Positions 41,472-51,383 of a stretch of DNA of 64,000 nucleotides are shown piece after piece (positions within the stretch are counted from its first letter, which is position 1; every line of letters begins with the position of its first letter). Both the position numbers and the translations under genes were made by a program. The notes beneath the pieces were generated by a model. The model did no database searches. It saw nothing but the letters and a program-made list of their open reading frames with translations, and was not told where the DNA came from. The stretch comes from Bradyrhizobium sp. CER78. Lineage in GTDB: Bacteria > Pseudomonadota > Alphaproteobacteria > Rhizobiales > Xanthobacteraceae. The stretch is from the NCBI RefSeq assembly GCF_029846235.1, contig NZ_JARVWP010000002.1, forward strand, positions 496,001 through 560,000, given 5' to 3'.

Positions 41472-42044
41472 CTAGTGCCGCTTCGTCGCGGGCATGGGCG
41501 CAGGCGGCGGTTTCACCGCTGCGGCCTGCGCCGGCAGATATTTGGCGACGATCGCCGGATCGAGTTGCGCCAGCGCGGCGTCGGGCAGCCGGGTCCAGAC
41601 CTCGTCCTTGCCGAACAGCGAGATGCCGAGGTAGCCGCGCATGGTCAGCGTCTGCCCGTCGGCGCTCAGCGTCATCTTGGCCTTGTAGACCTTGCCGTTG
41701 CGCGGATCGAGCACGTTGCCGCCTTCATAGGCGAGCCCGTTACGCTTCATGTCGCGGATCAGCGGAATGCCGAGCCACGGCATGTCCTTGCGATCGTCGG
41801 TGCATTTCGAGCAGACCGGATTGGGCGGGTCGCCGGGCGCCGAAAACATCTTGGCGATCATGCCCTCATAAAGGCCGTTGCGCTCGACCACCAGGAACCA
41901 GCCCTCGGTCTTGCCGTCCTCGACCTTCTGCCAAAGGCCAGCCGCCGACAGCTCGGCCGCGGACGCCGCAAGCGGAGCAGCGAGCGCAAAGGCCGCGGCG
42001 AGCGCCAAGATCAGCCGAAGTCTGGATCGCGTGTTCCGCATCAT
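41472..42044 (-). CDS. DUF2147 exported protein
   Basis: A 190-residue protein with a signal peptide ([21 protein letters not shown]) and the DUF2147 lipocalin-like pattern: [45 protein letters not shown] and [33 protein letters not shown] pair, four residues across, might form a disulfide. DUF2147 proteins are periplasmic and have been linked to stress and polymer metabolism, but the function is unclear. The C-terminus is Pro/Ala-rich. AGGTGATT precedes the ATG pair at 42044 and 42041; either could be used. Confidence 0.88.
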   Translation of the reverse strand: MMRNTRSRLRLILALAAAFALAAPLAASAAELSAAGLWQKVEDGKTEGWFLVVERNGLYEGMIAKMFSAPGDPPNPVCSKCTDDRKDMPWLGIPLIRDMKRNGLAYEGGNVLDPRNGKVYKAKMTLSADGQTLTMRGYLGISLFGKDEVWTRLPDAALAQLDPAIVAKYLPAQAAAVKPPPAPMPATKRH

Positions 42045-42169
42045 CAATCACCTGATCAATCGACAAACTCGACTACGCGCAGACTACGGCCATTTGACGG
42101 AGCGTTCCAGTACCCGCGCCGCGCGGGAAATGGCCCATGCCCCTGGCATTGGTCGCTGCTGGAGCGGAA

Positions 42170-43210
<1,041 letters not shown>

Positions 43211-43331
43211 TCAGTTGAGGTCGACTGGACGGCTTTTCGCCTGTCCAGCCAAGTGGGCCGGATCGTGACATGCATAATAGGGACAGCGGCTGGCGCGGCA
43301 ACCCCTTGCCGAGCCTGCGCAACTCGGCTGT

Positions 43332-43823
43332 ATGGGCAGGAAACCGACGGAGATCCCCCTCGTGAATGCCCCTGTCCGCGCCGACGATGCACTGCGCCTG
43401 GAAGACTTTCCCTATCGGCTGTCCGACAATGTGCGCTTTGCCGATCTCGACCCGAACGGGCACGTCAACAACGCCGTCTATGCGAGCTACTTTGAAACCG
43501 GCCGCGTCACGCTGGTGAAGGACCGTAGCATGGGGCTGATGCCGGCCGGGCTCGGCTGGATCATGGTGCGTCTCGACATCCATTTCCGCGCCGAGCTGCA
43601 CTGGCCGGGCCAGATCGAGCTCGGGCTCGGTCTCGTCAAGTTCGGGCGCACATCGACCACCTTCGATCAGGTGGTGTTTTCGCAGGGGAGATGCGTTGCG
43701 TCGGCGAAGGCGGTCACCGTGATGATCGATGAGGCCACGCGCAGGCCGACGCCGCTGCCGGCGGAGGTCAAAGAGAACTTCCGCCGCTGGGTCCGTCGCG
43801 GTGTGAACCCCGACGGCGAGTAA
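43332..43823 (+). CDS. Acyl-CoA thioesterase, hotdog fold (4HBT)
   Basis: A 163-residue hotdog-fold thioesterase of the YbgC/4-hydroxybenzoyl-CoA type. The active-site region is VRFADLDPNGHVNNAVYASYFETGR, with the catalytic Asp and the helix HVNN. Substrate cannot be told. ATG 43332 lacks a ribosome-binding site; GTG 43362 has GGAG nine bases upstream and may be the real start, which would remove ten residues. It converges on the ferredoxin gene with a 6-bp gap. Confidence 0.9.
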   Translation: MGRKPTEIPLVNAPVRADDALRLEDFPYRLSDNVRFADLDPNGHVNNAVYASYFETGRVTLVKDRSMGLMPAGLGWIMVRLDIHFRAELHWPGQIELGLGLVKFGRTSTTFDQVVFSQGRCVASAKAVTVMIDEATRRPTPLPAEVKENFRRWVRRGVNPDGE

Positions 43824-43829
43824 CAGGCC

Positions 43830-44150
43830 TCAGGCCTGCCGTTCCGGCGTCGACACGACCAGGCCGTCGAGTTCGTCGGTCACCTTGATCTGGCAGGACA
43901 GCCGCGAGTTCGGGCGCACGTCGAAGCCGAAATCCAGCATGTCCTCTTCCATCGGCGACGGTGCGCCGACCTTCTCGCGCCACGCTTCATCGACATAGAC
44001 ATGGCAGGTCGCACAGGCGCAGGCGCCGCCGCATTCGGCTTCAATGCCGGGAATGGCGTTGCGGATCGCGCCTTCCATCACCGTCGCGCCGTTCTCGATC
44101 TCAACTGTGCGTTTCTCGCCGCTATGGTCGATAAAGTGGATTTTGGCCAT
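43830..44150 (-). CDS. 2Fe-2S ferredoxin, adrenodoxin type
   Basis: A 106-residue vertebrate-type ferredoxin. The cluster ligands are CGGACACATC (Cys40, Cys46, Cys49) and RLSCQI (Cys86). Related ferredoxins serve cytochromes P450 or Fe-S assembly. ATG 44150 is clear. It lies close to a ferredoxin reductase of the matching type, so an NADPH-FNR-ferredoxin chain is likely; no P450 or isc gene lies in the window. Confidence 0.95.
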   Translation of the reverse strand: MAKIHFIDHSGEKRTVEIENGATVMEGAIRNAIPGIEAECGGACACATCHVYVDEAWREKVGAPSPMEEDMLDFGFDVRPNSRLSCQIKVTDELDGLVVSTPERQA

Positions 44151-44311
44151 GATTGCTCGTGCTGCCGGAATGCGCCGGACGATGGATGGAAAGGTCCCGG
44201 GCAGTCGTATAACGGGTCGATCCGCACAGCGCCAGCGCAGAGACCGAAAACCTGCCGCCCGCCCGGGCGGCGTCGCTGGCCGCTGCGGCAGGACCCGGAG
44301 TTGGGGGAGGC

Positions 44312-44689
44312 CTAGGACCGGCCCAGAATCAGCTCGATCGCGGTGCGCGCCTCGCCAATCGCGGCCCCGAGCGCAGCAAGCGGCTGGGCGGGATCGAAAC
44401 CGCCGGCCAGCGCGGTTTCCAGGTTGGCGGCCTCCTCGGCGACGCCGAAGGCGCCGATCGCCCGCGCTGATCCCTTCAGGGTGTGGGCATGGGTGGCCGC
44501 CTCGGGCGGCAGGGCAGCCAGTTCGCCAAGGATCCGGGCCGACTGGGTCGAGAACATCGCCAGCACTTCCCGCTCCAGCCCCGGATCGCCCAGCGTCATC
44601 CGCCTGAGGTGATCGACGTCGATCGGCCCGTCGCCGGGCGCGAGCGGCGGCGATTGGGTCCATTCAACGCGTTCGAGATGAAGCGGCAT
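44312..44689 (-). CDS. Orphan histidine phosphotransfer (Hpt) domain protein
   Basis: A 125-residue single Hpt domain. The phosphorylation site is [14 protein letters not shown], with His69 in the invariant HxLKG. The helices before and after ([32 protein letters not shown]) complete the four-helix bundle. It relays phosphate between response-regulator domains. ATG 44689 is chosen with AGGGAC upstream; the longer frame to 44806 is unsupported. No histidine kinase lies adjacent. It is divergent from the GPR-like gene, with TTAA-rich CtrA-like sites between. Confidence 0.88.
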   Translation of the reverse strand: MPLHLERVEWTQSPPLAPGDGPIDVDHLRRMTLGDPGLEREVLAMFSTQSARILGELAALPPEAATHAHTLKGSARAIGAFGVAEEAANLETALAGGFDPAQPLAALGAAIGEARTAIELILGRS

Positions 44690-45068
44690 GGCCTGTCCCT
44701 GTCGTTCCCACCGGGCCTTCACCGGCGGACCATCGGCGAGCCAATCACGAAACTGGTTAACGAATTGTTGTCGGGATGATCGGCAAAACCGCCTGATTCT
44801 GGACAATTTCCGGACACAATCGACCCTCTGCGGCGGGAATTTCGAGTACCCGTAAGGCCTTATGGCGCAAAGCTGTTAACGATGATTAAGAAAGTATTAA
44901 TCGCAAGCATTTCATTCGCATCACTCTCCCCATAGGATGTTTGCGGATGTAGCGGACAAGCCGCCGAGGGGGCGCTTGCGCTCCGCTTGTGGGCACCGGC
45001 TTCGAGCTTGCGTGGGGACGATCGCAGGCTCGCCGACGCGTAAAATAGTGAGAGGGCTCAGACTGAAC
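44690..45068. other. 379-bp control region between Hpt and the GPR-like gene
   Basis: The middle is AT-rich and contains TTAAC at 44757-44761 and a cluster, GTTAACGATGATTAAGAAAG followed by TATTAAT, at 44873-44901. Part of it is TTAA-N7-TTAAT (44886-44901), one base from the CtrA consensus. The frame from 44937 is open into the giant gene but has no ribosome-binding site, so I treat 44937-45068 as leader. Confidence 0.5.
44886..44901 (+). promoter_or_regulatory. CtrA-like box (TTAA-N7-TTAAT)
   Basis: TTAA at 44886-44889 and TTAAT at 44897-44901 are separated by seven bases, the CtrA spacing, with one mismatch at the last base. A further TTAAC at 44875-44879 is one base out of register. It lies 168 bp before the GPR-like ATG. 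Confidence 0.4.
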
Positions 45069-48000
45069 ATGGCGAACACTCCCAAGAAGGTCAAAGATCC
45101 CACCGAAGTCGCGCTTTCTGCCATCCAGGAAGCCCTCAACATCAGCGAACAGGGCGCCGAAAATCGCAGCTCCCTCAACGAAGGCGCGGCGCCGCCCAGC
45201 CTGCCGCCATCGGCTTCGGATTTTTCCGCCACATCGTTCGATCAGCGTCCGAATACCGACCGTTCGGCCTTCGAGCCGATCGAAGAACCGCGTGCCCCTC
45301 GCCGCGCCGCCAATGATGATCGCGAGACCATCGGCCAGATGCTGCAGACGCTGCAGGGAGGGCGCGCCCGCAACGCCTTCACGCTGTTCTTCGTCTGCTC
45401 CGGCGCCTGGCTGCTCGGCGGCGTGATCCTCACCATCGCGTTCTGGCCGGCGCTGCAGGCGTCGATGGCCCAGGGCACCGGCGTCCTGGTGCTCGCCGGC
45501 CTCGCCGCGCTGTTCGCCGTTCCGATTCTGCTGTTCTACTATCTCGCCAGCCTCGCCGCGCACGGCCAGCGCATGCAGATGATCGCGCAATCGATGGCGC
45601 AGGTCGCAATGCGATTCTCCGAGCCGGAAAACGCCGCCGCCGATTCCATGGTGACGGTCGGCCAGGCGATCCGACGCGAGGTCGCGGCGATGGGCGATGG
45701 CGTCGAACGCGCGATCGCGCGCGCCGGCGAACTCGAGACCCTCGTCGCCAACGAGGTCGCGGCGCTCGAACGCGCATATTCCGACAATGAAGTGCGCATC
45801 CGCGCGCTGCTGCAGGACATCGCCCATCAGCGCGACAATCTGGTCGGCCAGGCCGAGCAGGTGCGCAGCGCGATCTCCGGCGTGCAGATCGACCTGCGCC
45901 ACGACATCGCGCTGATTTCCGACGCGATCGCCTCGCGCGTCGACGAGGTCGCCAAGAGCATCACCGGCGCGCTGGAAGAGCGCGGCCAGCACATCACGAC
46001 CGCGCTGAGCCATGCCGGCGACAACATGATCCTCGCGCTCGGCGAGCGCGGCGGCGACCTGCTCGACCGCCTCGAGGAAGCCAGCGCCGAGACCACGCGC
46101 GCGGTGATGGACGCCTCCGAGCGGCTCACCACCAGCCTCAACTTCAAGACCGGCCATGTCCATGACGAGTTCGTCGATCTGGCCGACCGCGTCCACGAGA
46201 TGCTGAACGAGCGCATCGACCGCATCACCGGCGAGTTCGAGCAGCGTTCGTCTGCGATCGTCGACGGCATCTCCGACCGTACCGAGGAGGTCCACGACTC
46301 CCTGAAGAACTCCGCGGACTCGCTGCTGCTCGAGCTCGAGCTGCGCAGCAACGACCTCGTCAGCAAGATCGACGACGCCGGCAACCGCCTCGCCGGCCAG
46401 ATCATGACGTCCGGCGACCGCGCGAGCGAGGCGCTCGACGTCACCGTCAATTCGCTGGTCGCCAAGGTAGTGGGCCAGACCGAGACCGCGCACGACTCGC
46501 TGTCGCTGCAGATGAGCGCGTTCGACGACCTGGTGAAGAACCACGGCAGCGAGCTCGCCGAGAAATTCGCCCGCGACTCCGGCACGCTCGGCGCGCTGAT
46601 CACCCGCCACATCTCGGAATTCGACCGCACGGTGAAGACCTTCGGCGGCGACATCGTCGAGCGCATGGGCCAGCGGACCCAGGACATCGCCGACAGCCTG
46701 AAGACCTATGTCGACACCTTCGACAATCGCGTCACCACCAATGGCGGCGAGATCACGGCCTCGCTCGACCAGCGCCTGCTGCAGTTCGAGACCACGCTCG
46801 GCAGCCGCGTCACCAATCTCGACGCCTCGCTGACCGACAAGTTGTCGTCGTTCGACAGTTCGCTCGCCACCAGGATCGGCTCGTTCGACGGCCGCCTGCA
46901 GTCGCTGGATGATGCGATCGACGGCCGCATGAAGACGATCGAGGTCACCTTCGAGAGCCGCGCCAAGTCGGTCACCGACACCATCGACGGCCATCTCGGC
47001 ACGCTCGCGACGCAGCTGACCGAAGGCGCCACCCAGGCGATCCACTCGATCGACTCGCGCCTCGGCCTGCTCACCACGACCCTGACCGAGGGCACCGTGC
47101 AGGCGATCGCCGCGATCGACCACCGTATCAACGGCGTCGCCGAGACCATCGACGGCCACAGCATCCGCCTTGTCGATACCATCAATGGCCACAGCACCCG
47201 CCTCGCCGACACCATCAACGGCCACAACAGCCGCCTCGTCGAGACCATCAGCGGCCACAGCTCGAACCTGACCGACACCATCTCGGCGCGCTTCGCCGAC
47301 ATCCAGCAGGGCATCGAGAGCCGCGTCGGCGTCATCGCCGGTGACATCGACACCCGCGTCGCGCAGTTCGAGGACCTGCTCGGCTCGCGCGTCGAGGCCG
47401 TCGCCGGCCGCATCGAGAGCAGCGGCCGCCAGGCCAGCGAGGACCTGATGTCCCGCGCCGAGCTGCTGTCGTCGAGCATCAAGTCCCATGTCGAGGACGC
47501 CGAGCGCTCGCTAACCAATCTCGTGGTCAACACCAGCGAAACCATCCAGACCGGCGCGCGCACCGCGCAGCAGGCGCTGCTCACCGTGTCCGCCGATGTC
47601 GGCAACCAGCTCAAGCTGAGCTCGGCCGAGGTCGAGGGCGTACTGACCGCCGTCGGCACCAGCGCCGCCAACTCGATCCTCACCAGTGCCCGCGATGCGC
47701 AAGTCTCCCTGGTGTCCGCCTCCGGCGACGTCGCCTCGCAGATCAAGGCGCTGTCCGAGGACGTCGAGCGCACGCTGCAGGCGGCCGGCAGCGCCACCGC
47801 AGCCTCCGTGCTGTCGGGCGCCCGCGACGCGCAGACCACGCTGGTCAGCGCCTCGGTCGAGGCCGCAAGCCAGGTCAAGTCGCTGGCCGCCGATGTCGAG
47901 GCATCCCTGTCGATGTCCGGCTCCGCTGCCGCCGAAGCGATCATGGCCGGTGCGCGCGAGGCCCAGACCACGCTGATCTCGACCTCGACCGACGTCACCG

Positions 48001-51000
48001 GCCAGGTCAAGTCGCTCGCCAGCGACGTCGAGCGCTCGCTGTCGATGGCCGGTTCCGCAACCGCGGAAGCTGTCGTCGCGTCCGCCCGCGAGGCCCAGAG
48101 CACGCTGGCCGGCGCATCCACCGAAGCCGCCAACATCGTCCGCGCGCTTGCGGCCGACATGCAGCACTCGCTCTCGACCGCCGGCACCGCCACCGCGGAA
48201 TCCATCGTCGCCTCCGCCCGCGAGGCGCAGAGCACGCTGGCCAGTGCGTCGACCGACGCCACCAACCTGGTCCGCACGCTGTCGGCCGACATCGAGCGTT
48301 CGCTGTCGACCGCCGGCACCGCCACCGCAGAATCCATCGTCGCCTCCGCCCGCGAGGCCCAGAGCACGCTGGCCGGCGCATCCACCGATGCCGCCAATTT
48401 GGTCAAGACACTGTCGGCCGACATCGAGCGCTCGCTGTCGATGGCCGGCTCCGCCACCGCCGAAGCCGTCGTCGCCTCCGCCCGCGAAGCCCAGAGCACG
48501 CTGGCCGGTGCATCCACCGAGGCCGCCGATCTGGTCCGCACGCTGGCGGCCGACATGGAGCGCTCGCTGTCGATGGCCGGCTCGGCCACCGCGGAATCGA
48601 TCACGTCGGGTGCGCGTGAAGCGCAGAGCACGCTGGTCAATGCGTCGACCGACGCTGCGACCAAGGTGTCGGCACTTGCCGCCGACATCCAGCGCGCGCT
48701 GTCGATGGCCGGTTCCGGCACCGTCGAGTTGCTGACGGCCGGCGCCCGCGAGGCGCAAAACACCCTCGTCACCGCGTCGACGGATGCAGCCAACCACGTC
48801 AAGTCGCTGGCTGCCGATGTCGAGCGCACCCTGACGTCGGTCGGCACCAACACCGCCCAGTCGATCCTCGGCAGTGCCCGCGATGCCCAGAACTCGTTCG
48901 TCGCAACGTCGAGCGAGGCCGCAACCCAGATCCGCGCGATCTCGGTCGAGATCGAGCGCTCGCTGACCACGGCCAGCGCCGAGACCGCGCAGACCATCCT
49001 GGGCAGCGCCCGCGAAGCCCAGAGCTCGTTTGCGGCGACCTCCGCCGATGCCGCCGCGCAGATCCGCACGCTCTCGACCGATATCGAGCGCGCGCTGGGT
49101 TCGGTCACGGCCAAGACCACCGACAACATCCAGACCTCTGCGCAGAACGCACAGGCCGCACTGATCACCATGTCCAACGAGGTCTCGACCAAGGTCAAGA
49201 CGACCTCCGCCGACATCGAGCGTTCGGTGCTGTCCGCCACCAGCGCGTTCGGCTCGGCGATGACCGGCAAGACCGACGAGATCGTCACCTATGTGCAGCA
49301 ACAGGCTGAGCGTCTGTCGCAGATGGTCGATGGCCGCCGCGGCTCGCTGGTCGAGGCGCTGACCGCCAAGACCACGCAGCTGTCGGCCGACATGGATCGC
49401 GCCACGGCAGACGCGCTGAAGGCGATCGAAACCCGCGGCCTCGCCTTCTCGCAGTCGATGGCGGCGCATGGCGGCGATGTCGCGCGCAACATCACCTCGG
49501 CCGGCGATCAGGCGACCGGCGCGGTGGCGAAGTCGCTCAAGGAGCTCGAGCACGCCTCGCGCGCGGCGATCGACCAGTCGCGCCAGGTCTCGATCTCGGC
49601 GGTCACCGAGATGCAGGAGACCAGCAAGATCCTGCGCACCGATACGGTGGCGCTGTTCGAGCGGCTACGCGAGGGCAACATCCTGCTGCAGGAGGTGTTG
49701 ACCGGCGCCCACGACAACCTCAACTCGCTGGAGCGCGCGCTGGTGACCCGCGTGGCCGACTTCGTGTCCGCCATGAACGACGTCACCTCGCGCAACGGCG
49801 TGGCGACCCAGACGCTGGAAGACCAGCTCACGGTGTTCAACAGCAAGACCGGCAAGGCGCTGGAAGATCTCGGCGCGCTGTCGAGCCAGTTCGAGACCCA
49901 TGGCAAGGCGCTGATCGAGGCGGCTGCCGTGGTCGAGCAGGCCAACCGCTCGACGACGGCCTCTGTCAGCGAGCGTAAGGAGGCGCTGGAAGCGCTGGTC
50001 ACCACCATCGACCTGCGCACCACCGATCTCGACCAGCGGCTGTCGCGCTTCACCGGGCTGCTCGATGAATCGCTCGGCGCGGCAGAGGAACGCGCCCGCG
50101 ACATCGCGCGCGTGGTAGCGGAGACCGCAGGCGCCGGCTCGGCTGCGATCAGCAGGCAGTTCGAGGCGGTACGCCAGGCGGCCGAGAACGAGCGTCAGCA
50201 GACCGTCGACGCGATGAACGAGCTCTACCAGCAGAGCAACGCCGAGACCGATGCGATGTTCAAGGAATCGACGGAGAAGTTCTCCGCGATGGTCACGGCG
50301 ATGAAGCAGATGGCGAGCGAGATGCACAGCGAGCTCGAGGCCACCCGCAACGAGCTGCGCCGCGGCGTGCTCGAGATGCCGCAGGAGGCTGCCGAAAACA
50401 CCGCGCAGATGCGCAAGGTGATCGTCGACCAGATCGAGGCGCTGGCCGAGCTGAACCGTATCGTCGCCCATCACGGCCGCGGGCTCGACGTGGTCTCGAC
50501 CAACCGCGCCAGCGTCCGCCACGAGGAGCCGGTGATGGCTGCTGCCGCCGGCGGCCGTGCCGACGTGCGGATGCGGGACAGCGTGCGCGACAACGGCAAC
50601 AGCGCTTCGACGCTGCCGCCGCCTGATCTCGGCATGGCGAGCTCGCGCCGCACCGAGGCCCCGTCGGTCAGCCCGGCCGGCCCCAACAACAACGGCGACG
50701 GCTGGCTGTCCGACCTGCTCAACCGCAGCGACGCGCCGCCGCCTGCCCCGCAGGGCCGCGATGCCCAGCAGCGGCCGCGTCCGCAGCAGCAGCCGGCCGC
50801 CAATCCGCTGGAGTCGCTGTCGCTCGACATCGGCCGGCTGATGGACCGCACGCTTGCGGCCGAGATGTGGGATCGCTACCAGCGCGGCGAGAACAAGGCG
50901 TTCTCCAAGCGCCTCTATACGCCGGCGGGCCAGAAGGCCTTCGACGAGGTGGCCCGCAAGTATCGCGCCGACCGCGGCTTCAAGCAGACGGTCGACCGCT

Positions 51001-51137
51001 ACATCGCGGAGTTCGAGCGCCTGCTCGACGAAGTCGCCCGCGAAGGTCGCGGCCAGCAGGAGCTGGCTGGCCACCTGACCTCGGAGACCGGGCTGGTCTA
51101 CACCCTGCTCGCGCACGCCGCAGGACGGCTGGGGTAA
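45069..51137 (+). CDS. Giant membrane-anchored hendecad-repeat protein, GROWTH POLE RING (GPR)-like
   Basis: A 2022-residue protein. Residues 1-100 are soluble and acidic, with two membrane helices at about 104-127 and 138-162. Then comes roughly 1650 residues of helical, cysteine-free sequence of apolipoprotein A1/A4/E style: four exact 11-residue repeats at 693-736 (TINGHSTRLAD type) and thirteen 44-residue repeats at 816-1387. A Pro/Gln-rich linker (about 1840-1900) leads to a conserved globular end (LDIGRLMDRTLAAEMWDRYQ; VDRYIAEFERLLDEVAREG). Length, N-terminal anchor and repeat type match GPR, which forms a ring at the growing pole of Agrobacterium and is special to polar-growing Rhizobiales. 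ATG 45069 starts MANTPKKVKD. Homology to GPR is inferred from architecture. Confidence 0.85.
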   Translation: MANTPKKVKDPTEVALSAIQEALNISEQGAENRSSLNEGAAPPSLPPSASDFSATSFDQRPNTDRSAFEPIEEPRAPRRAANDDRETIGQMLQTLQGGRARNAFTLFFVCSGAWLLGGVILTIAFWPALQASMAQGTGVLVLAGLAALFAVPILLFYYLASLAAHGQRMQMIAQSMAQVAMRFSEPENAAADSMVTVGQAIRREVAAMGDGVERAIARAGELETLVANEVAALERAYSDNEVRIRALLQDIAHQRDNLVGQAEQVRSAISGVQIDLRHDIALISDAIASRVDEVAKSITGALEERGQHITTALSHAGDNMILALGERGGDLLDRLEEASAETTRAVMDASERLTTSLNFKTGHVHDEFVDLADRVHEMLNERIDRITGEFEQRSSAIVDGISDRTEEVHDSLKNSADSLLLELELRSNDLVSKIDDAGNRLAGQIMTSGDRASEALDVTVNSLVAKVVGQTETAHDSLSLQMSAFDDLVKNHGSELAEKFARDSGTLGALITRHISEFDRTVKTFGGDIVERMGQRTQDIADSLKTYVDTFDNRVTTNGGEITASLDQRLLQFETTLGSRVTNLDASLTDKLSSFDSSLATRIGSFDGRLQSLDDAIDGRMKTIEVTFESRAKSVTDTIDGHLGTLATQLTEGATQAIHSIDSRLGLLTTTLTEGTVQAIAAIDHRINGVAETIDGHSIRLVDTINGHSTRLADTINGHNSRLVETISGHSSNLTDTISARFADIQQGIESRVGVIAGDIDTRVAQFEDLLGSRVEAVAGRIESSGRQASEDLMSRAELLSSSIKSHVEDAERSLTNLVVNTSETIQTGARTAQQALLTVSADVGNQLKLSSAEVEGVLTAVGTSAANSILTSARDAQVSLVSASGDVASQIKALSEDVERTLQAAGSATAASVLSGARDAQTTLVSASVEAASQVKSLAADVEASLSMSGSAAAEAIMAGAREAQTTLISTSTDVTGQVKSLASDVERSLSMAGSATAEAVVASAREAQSTLAGASTEAANIVRALAADMQHSLSTAGTATAESIVASAREAQSTLASASTDATNLVRTLSADIERSLSTAGTATAESIVASAREAQSTLAGASTDAANLVKTLSADIERSLSMAGSATAEAVVASAREAQSTLAGASTEAADLVRTLAADMERSLSMAGSATAESITSGAREAQSTLVNASTDAATKVSALAADIQRALSMAGSGTVELLTAGAREAQNTLVTASTDAANHVKSLAADVERTLTSVGTNTAQSILGSARDAQNSFVATSSEAATQIRAISVEIERSLTTASAETAQTILGSAREAQSSFAATSADAAAQIRTLSTDIERALGSVTAKTTDNIQTSAQNAQAALITMSNEVSTKVKTTSADIERSVLSATSAFGSAMTGKTDEIVTYVQQQAERLSQMVDGRRGSLVEALTAKTTQLSADMDRATADALKAIETRGLAFSQSMAAHGGDVARNITSAGDQATGAVAKSLKELEHASRAAIDQSRQVSISAVTEMQETSKILRTDTVALFERLREGNILLQEVLTGAHDNLNSLERALVTRVADFVSAMNDVTSRNGVATQTLEDQLTVFNSKTGKALEDLGALSSQFETHGKALIEAAAVVEQANRSTTASVSERKEALEALVTTIDLRTTDLDQRLSRFTGLLDESLGAAEERARDIARVVAETAGAGSAAISRQFEAVRQAAENERQQTVDAMNELYQQSNAETDAMFKESTEKFSAMVTAMKQMASEMHSELEATRNELRRGVLEMPQEAAENTAQMRKVIVDQIEALAELNRIVAHHGRGLDVVSTNRASVRHEEPVMAAAAGGRADVRMRDSVRDNGNSASTLPPPDLGMASSRRTEAPSVSPAGPNNNGDGWLSDLLNRSDAPPPAPQGRDAQQRPRPQQQPAANPLESLSLDIGRLMDRTLAAEMWDRYQRGENKAFSKRLYTPAGQKAFDEVARKYRADRGFKQTVDRYIAEFERLLDEVAREGRGQQELAGHLTSETGLVYTLLAHAAGRLG
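47145..47276 (+). repeat. Four 33-bp (11-residue) tandem repeats inside the GPR-like gene
   Basis: Residues 693-736 read TIDGHSIRLVD, TINGHSTRLAD, TINGHNSRLVE and TISGHSSNLTD. Four hendecads equal 44 residues, the same length as one unit of the larger array downstream. Confidence 0.92.
47514..49229 (+). repeat. Thirteen 132-bp (44-residue) tandem repeats inside the GPR-like gene
   Basis: Thirteen units of exactly 44 residues fill residues 816-1387 with no insertion or deletion (13 x 132 = 1716 bp). A unit runs STAGTATAESIVASAREAQS, TLAGASTDAANLVK, TLSADIERSL. The central units (4 to 8) are nearly identical in DNA as well, while outer units have diverged, which suggests growth from the centre by unequal exchange. 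Confidence 0.95.
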
Positions 51138-51166
51138 GCTTGCGAACAGCGAATAGCGAATGGAAA

Positions 51167-51192
51167 CGGAGGCCGAAGGGCCTCCGTTTTTG
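51167..51192 (+). terminator. Rho-independent terminator of the GPR-like gene
   Basis: ACGGAGGCC and GGCCTCCGT pair around GAAG, followed by a T-rich run (TTTTTGTTTT). It begins 29 bp after the stop codon. Confidence 0.93.
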
Positions 51193-51238
51193 TTTTGGGC
51201 ACGATTTGAAAATTCTGGCCGACGAAACACTCAACAGC

Positions 51239-51319
51239 GTCATTCCGGGGCGGTCCGCAGGACCGAACCCGGAATCTCGAGATTCCGGGTTCGATGCTTC
51301 GCATCGCCCCGGAATGACG
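51239..51319. repeat. 81-bp palindromic repeat (GTCATTCCGGGGCG...)
   Basis: GTCATTCCGGGGCG at one end and CGCCCCGGAATGAC at the other, with a central AATCTCGAGATT palindrome. The inner arms differ (GGTCCGCAGGACC versus GATGCTTCGCATC), each a hairpin of its own. A Bradyrhizobium-type dispersed repeat, between two genes. Confidence 0.85.
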
Positions 51320-51383
51320 TAACAACGAGGGCGCAACGCCCCCTACTCGCTATTCGCCACTCACCATTCGCGTTGGCCTACTC

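Noticed and set aside
47514..49229. Tandem repeats as a satellite or CRISPR-like DNA element
   Set aside because: The 132-bp period is an exact multiple of three, lies in one frame of a single long gene and is conserved at protein level, so it is a protein repeat.
44886..49553. Very long open frames on the minus strand across the giant repeat gene (about 860, 860 and 680 codons)
   Set aside because: They are mirror images of the GPR-like coding sequence. The strong codon bias and repeats keep the opposite frames open, and their translations are low-complexity Arg/Ala/Asp or Ser/Ala strings without starts or motifs.
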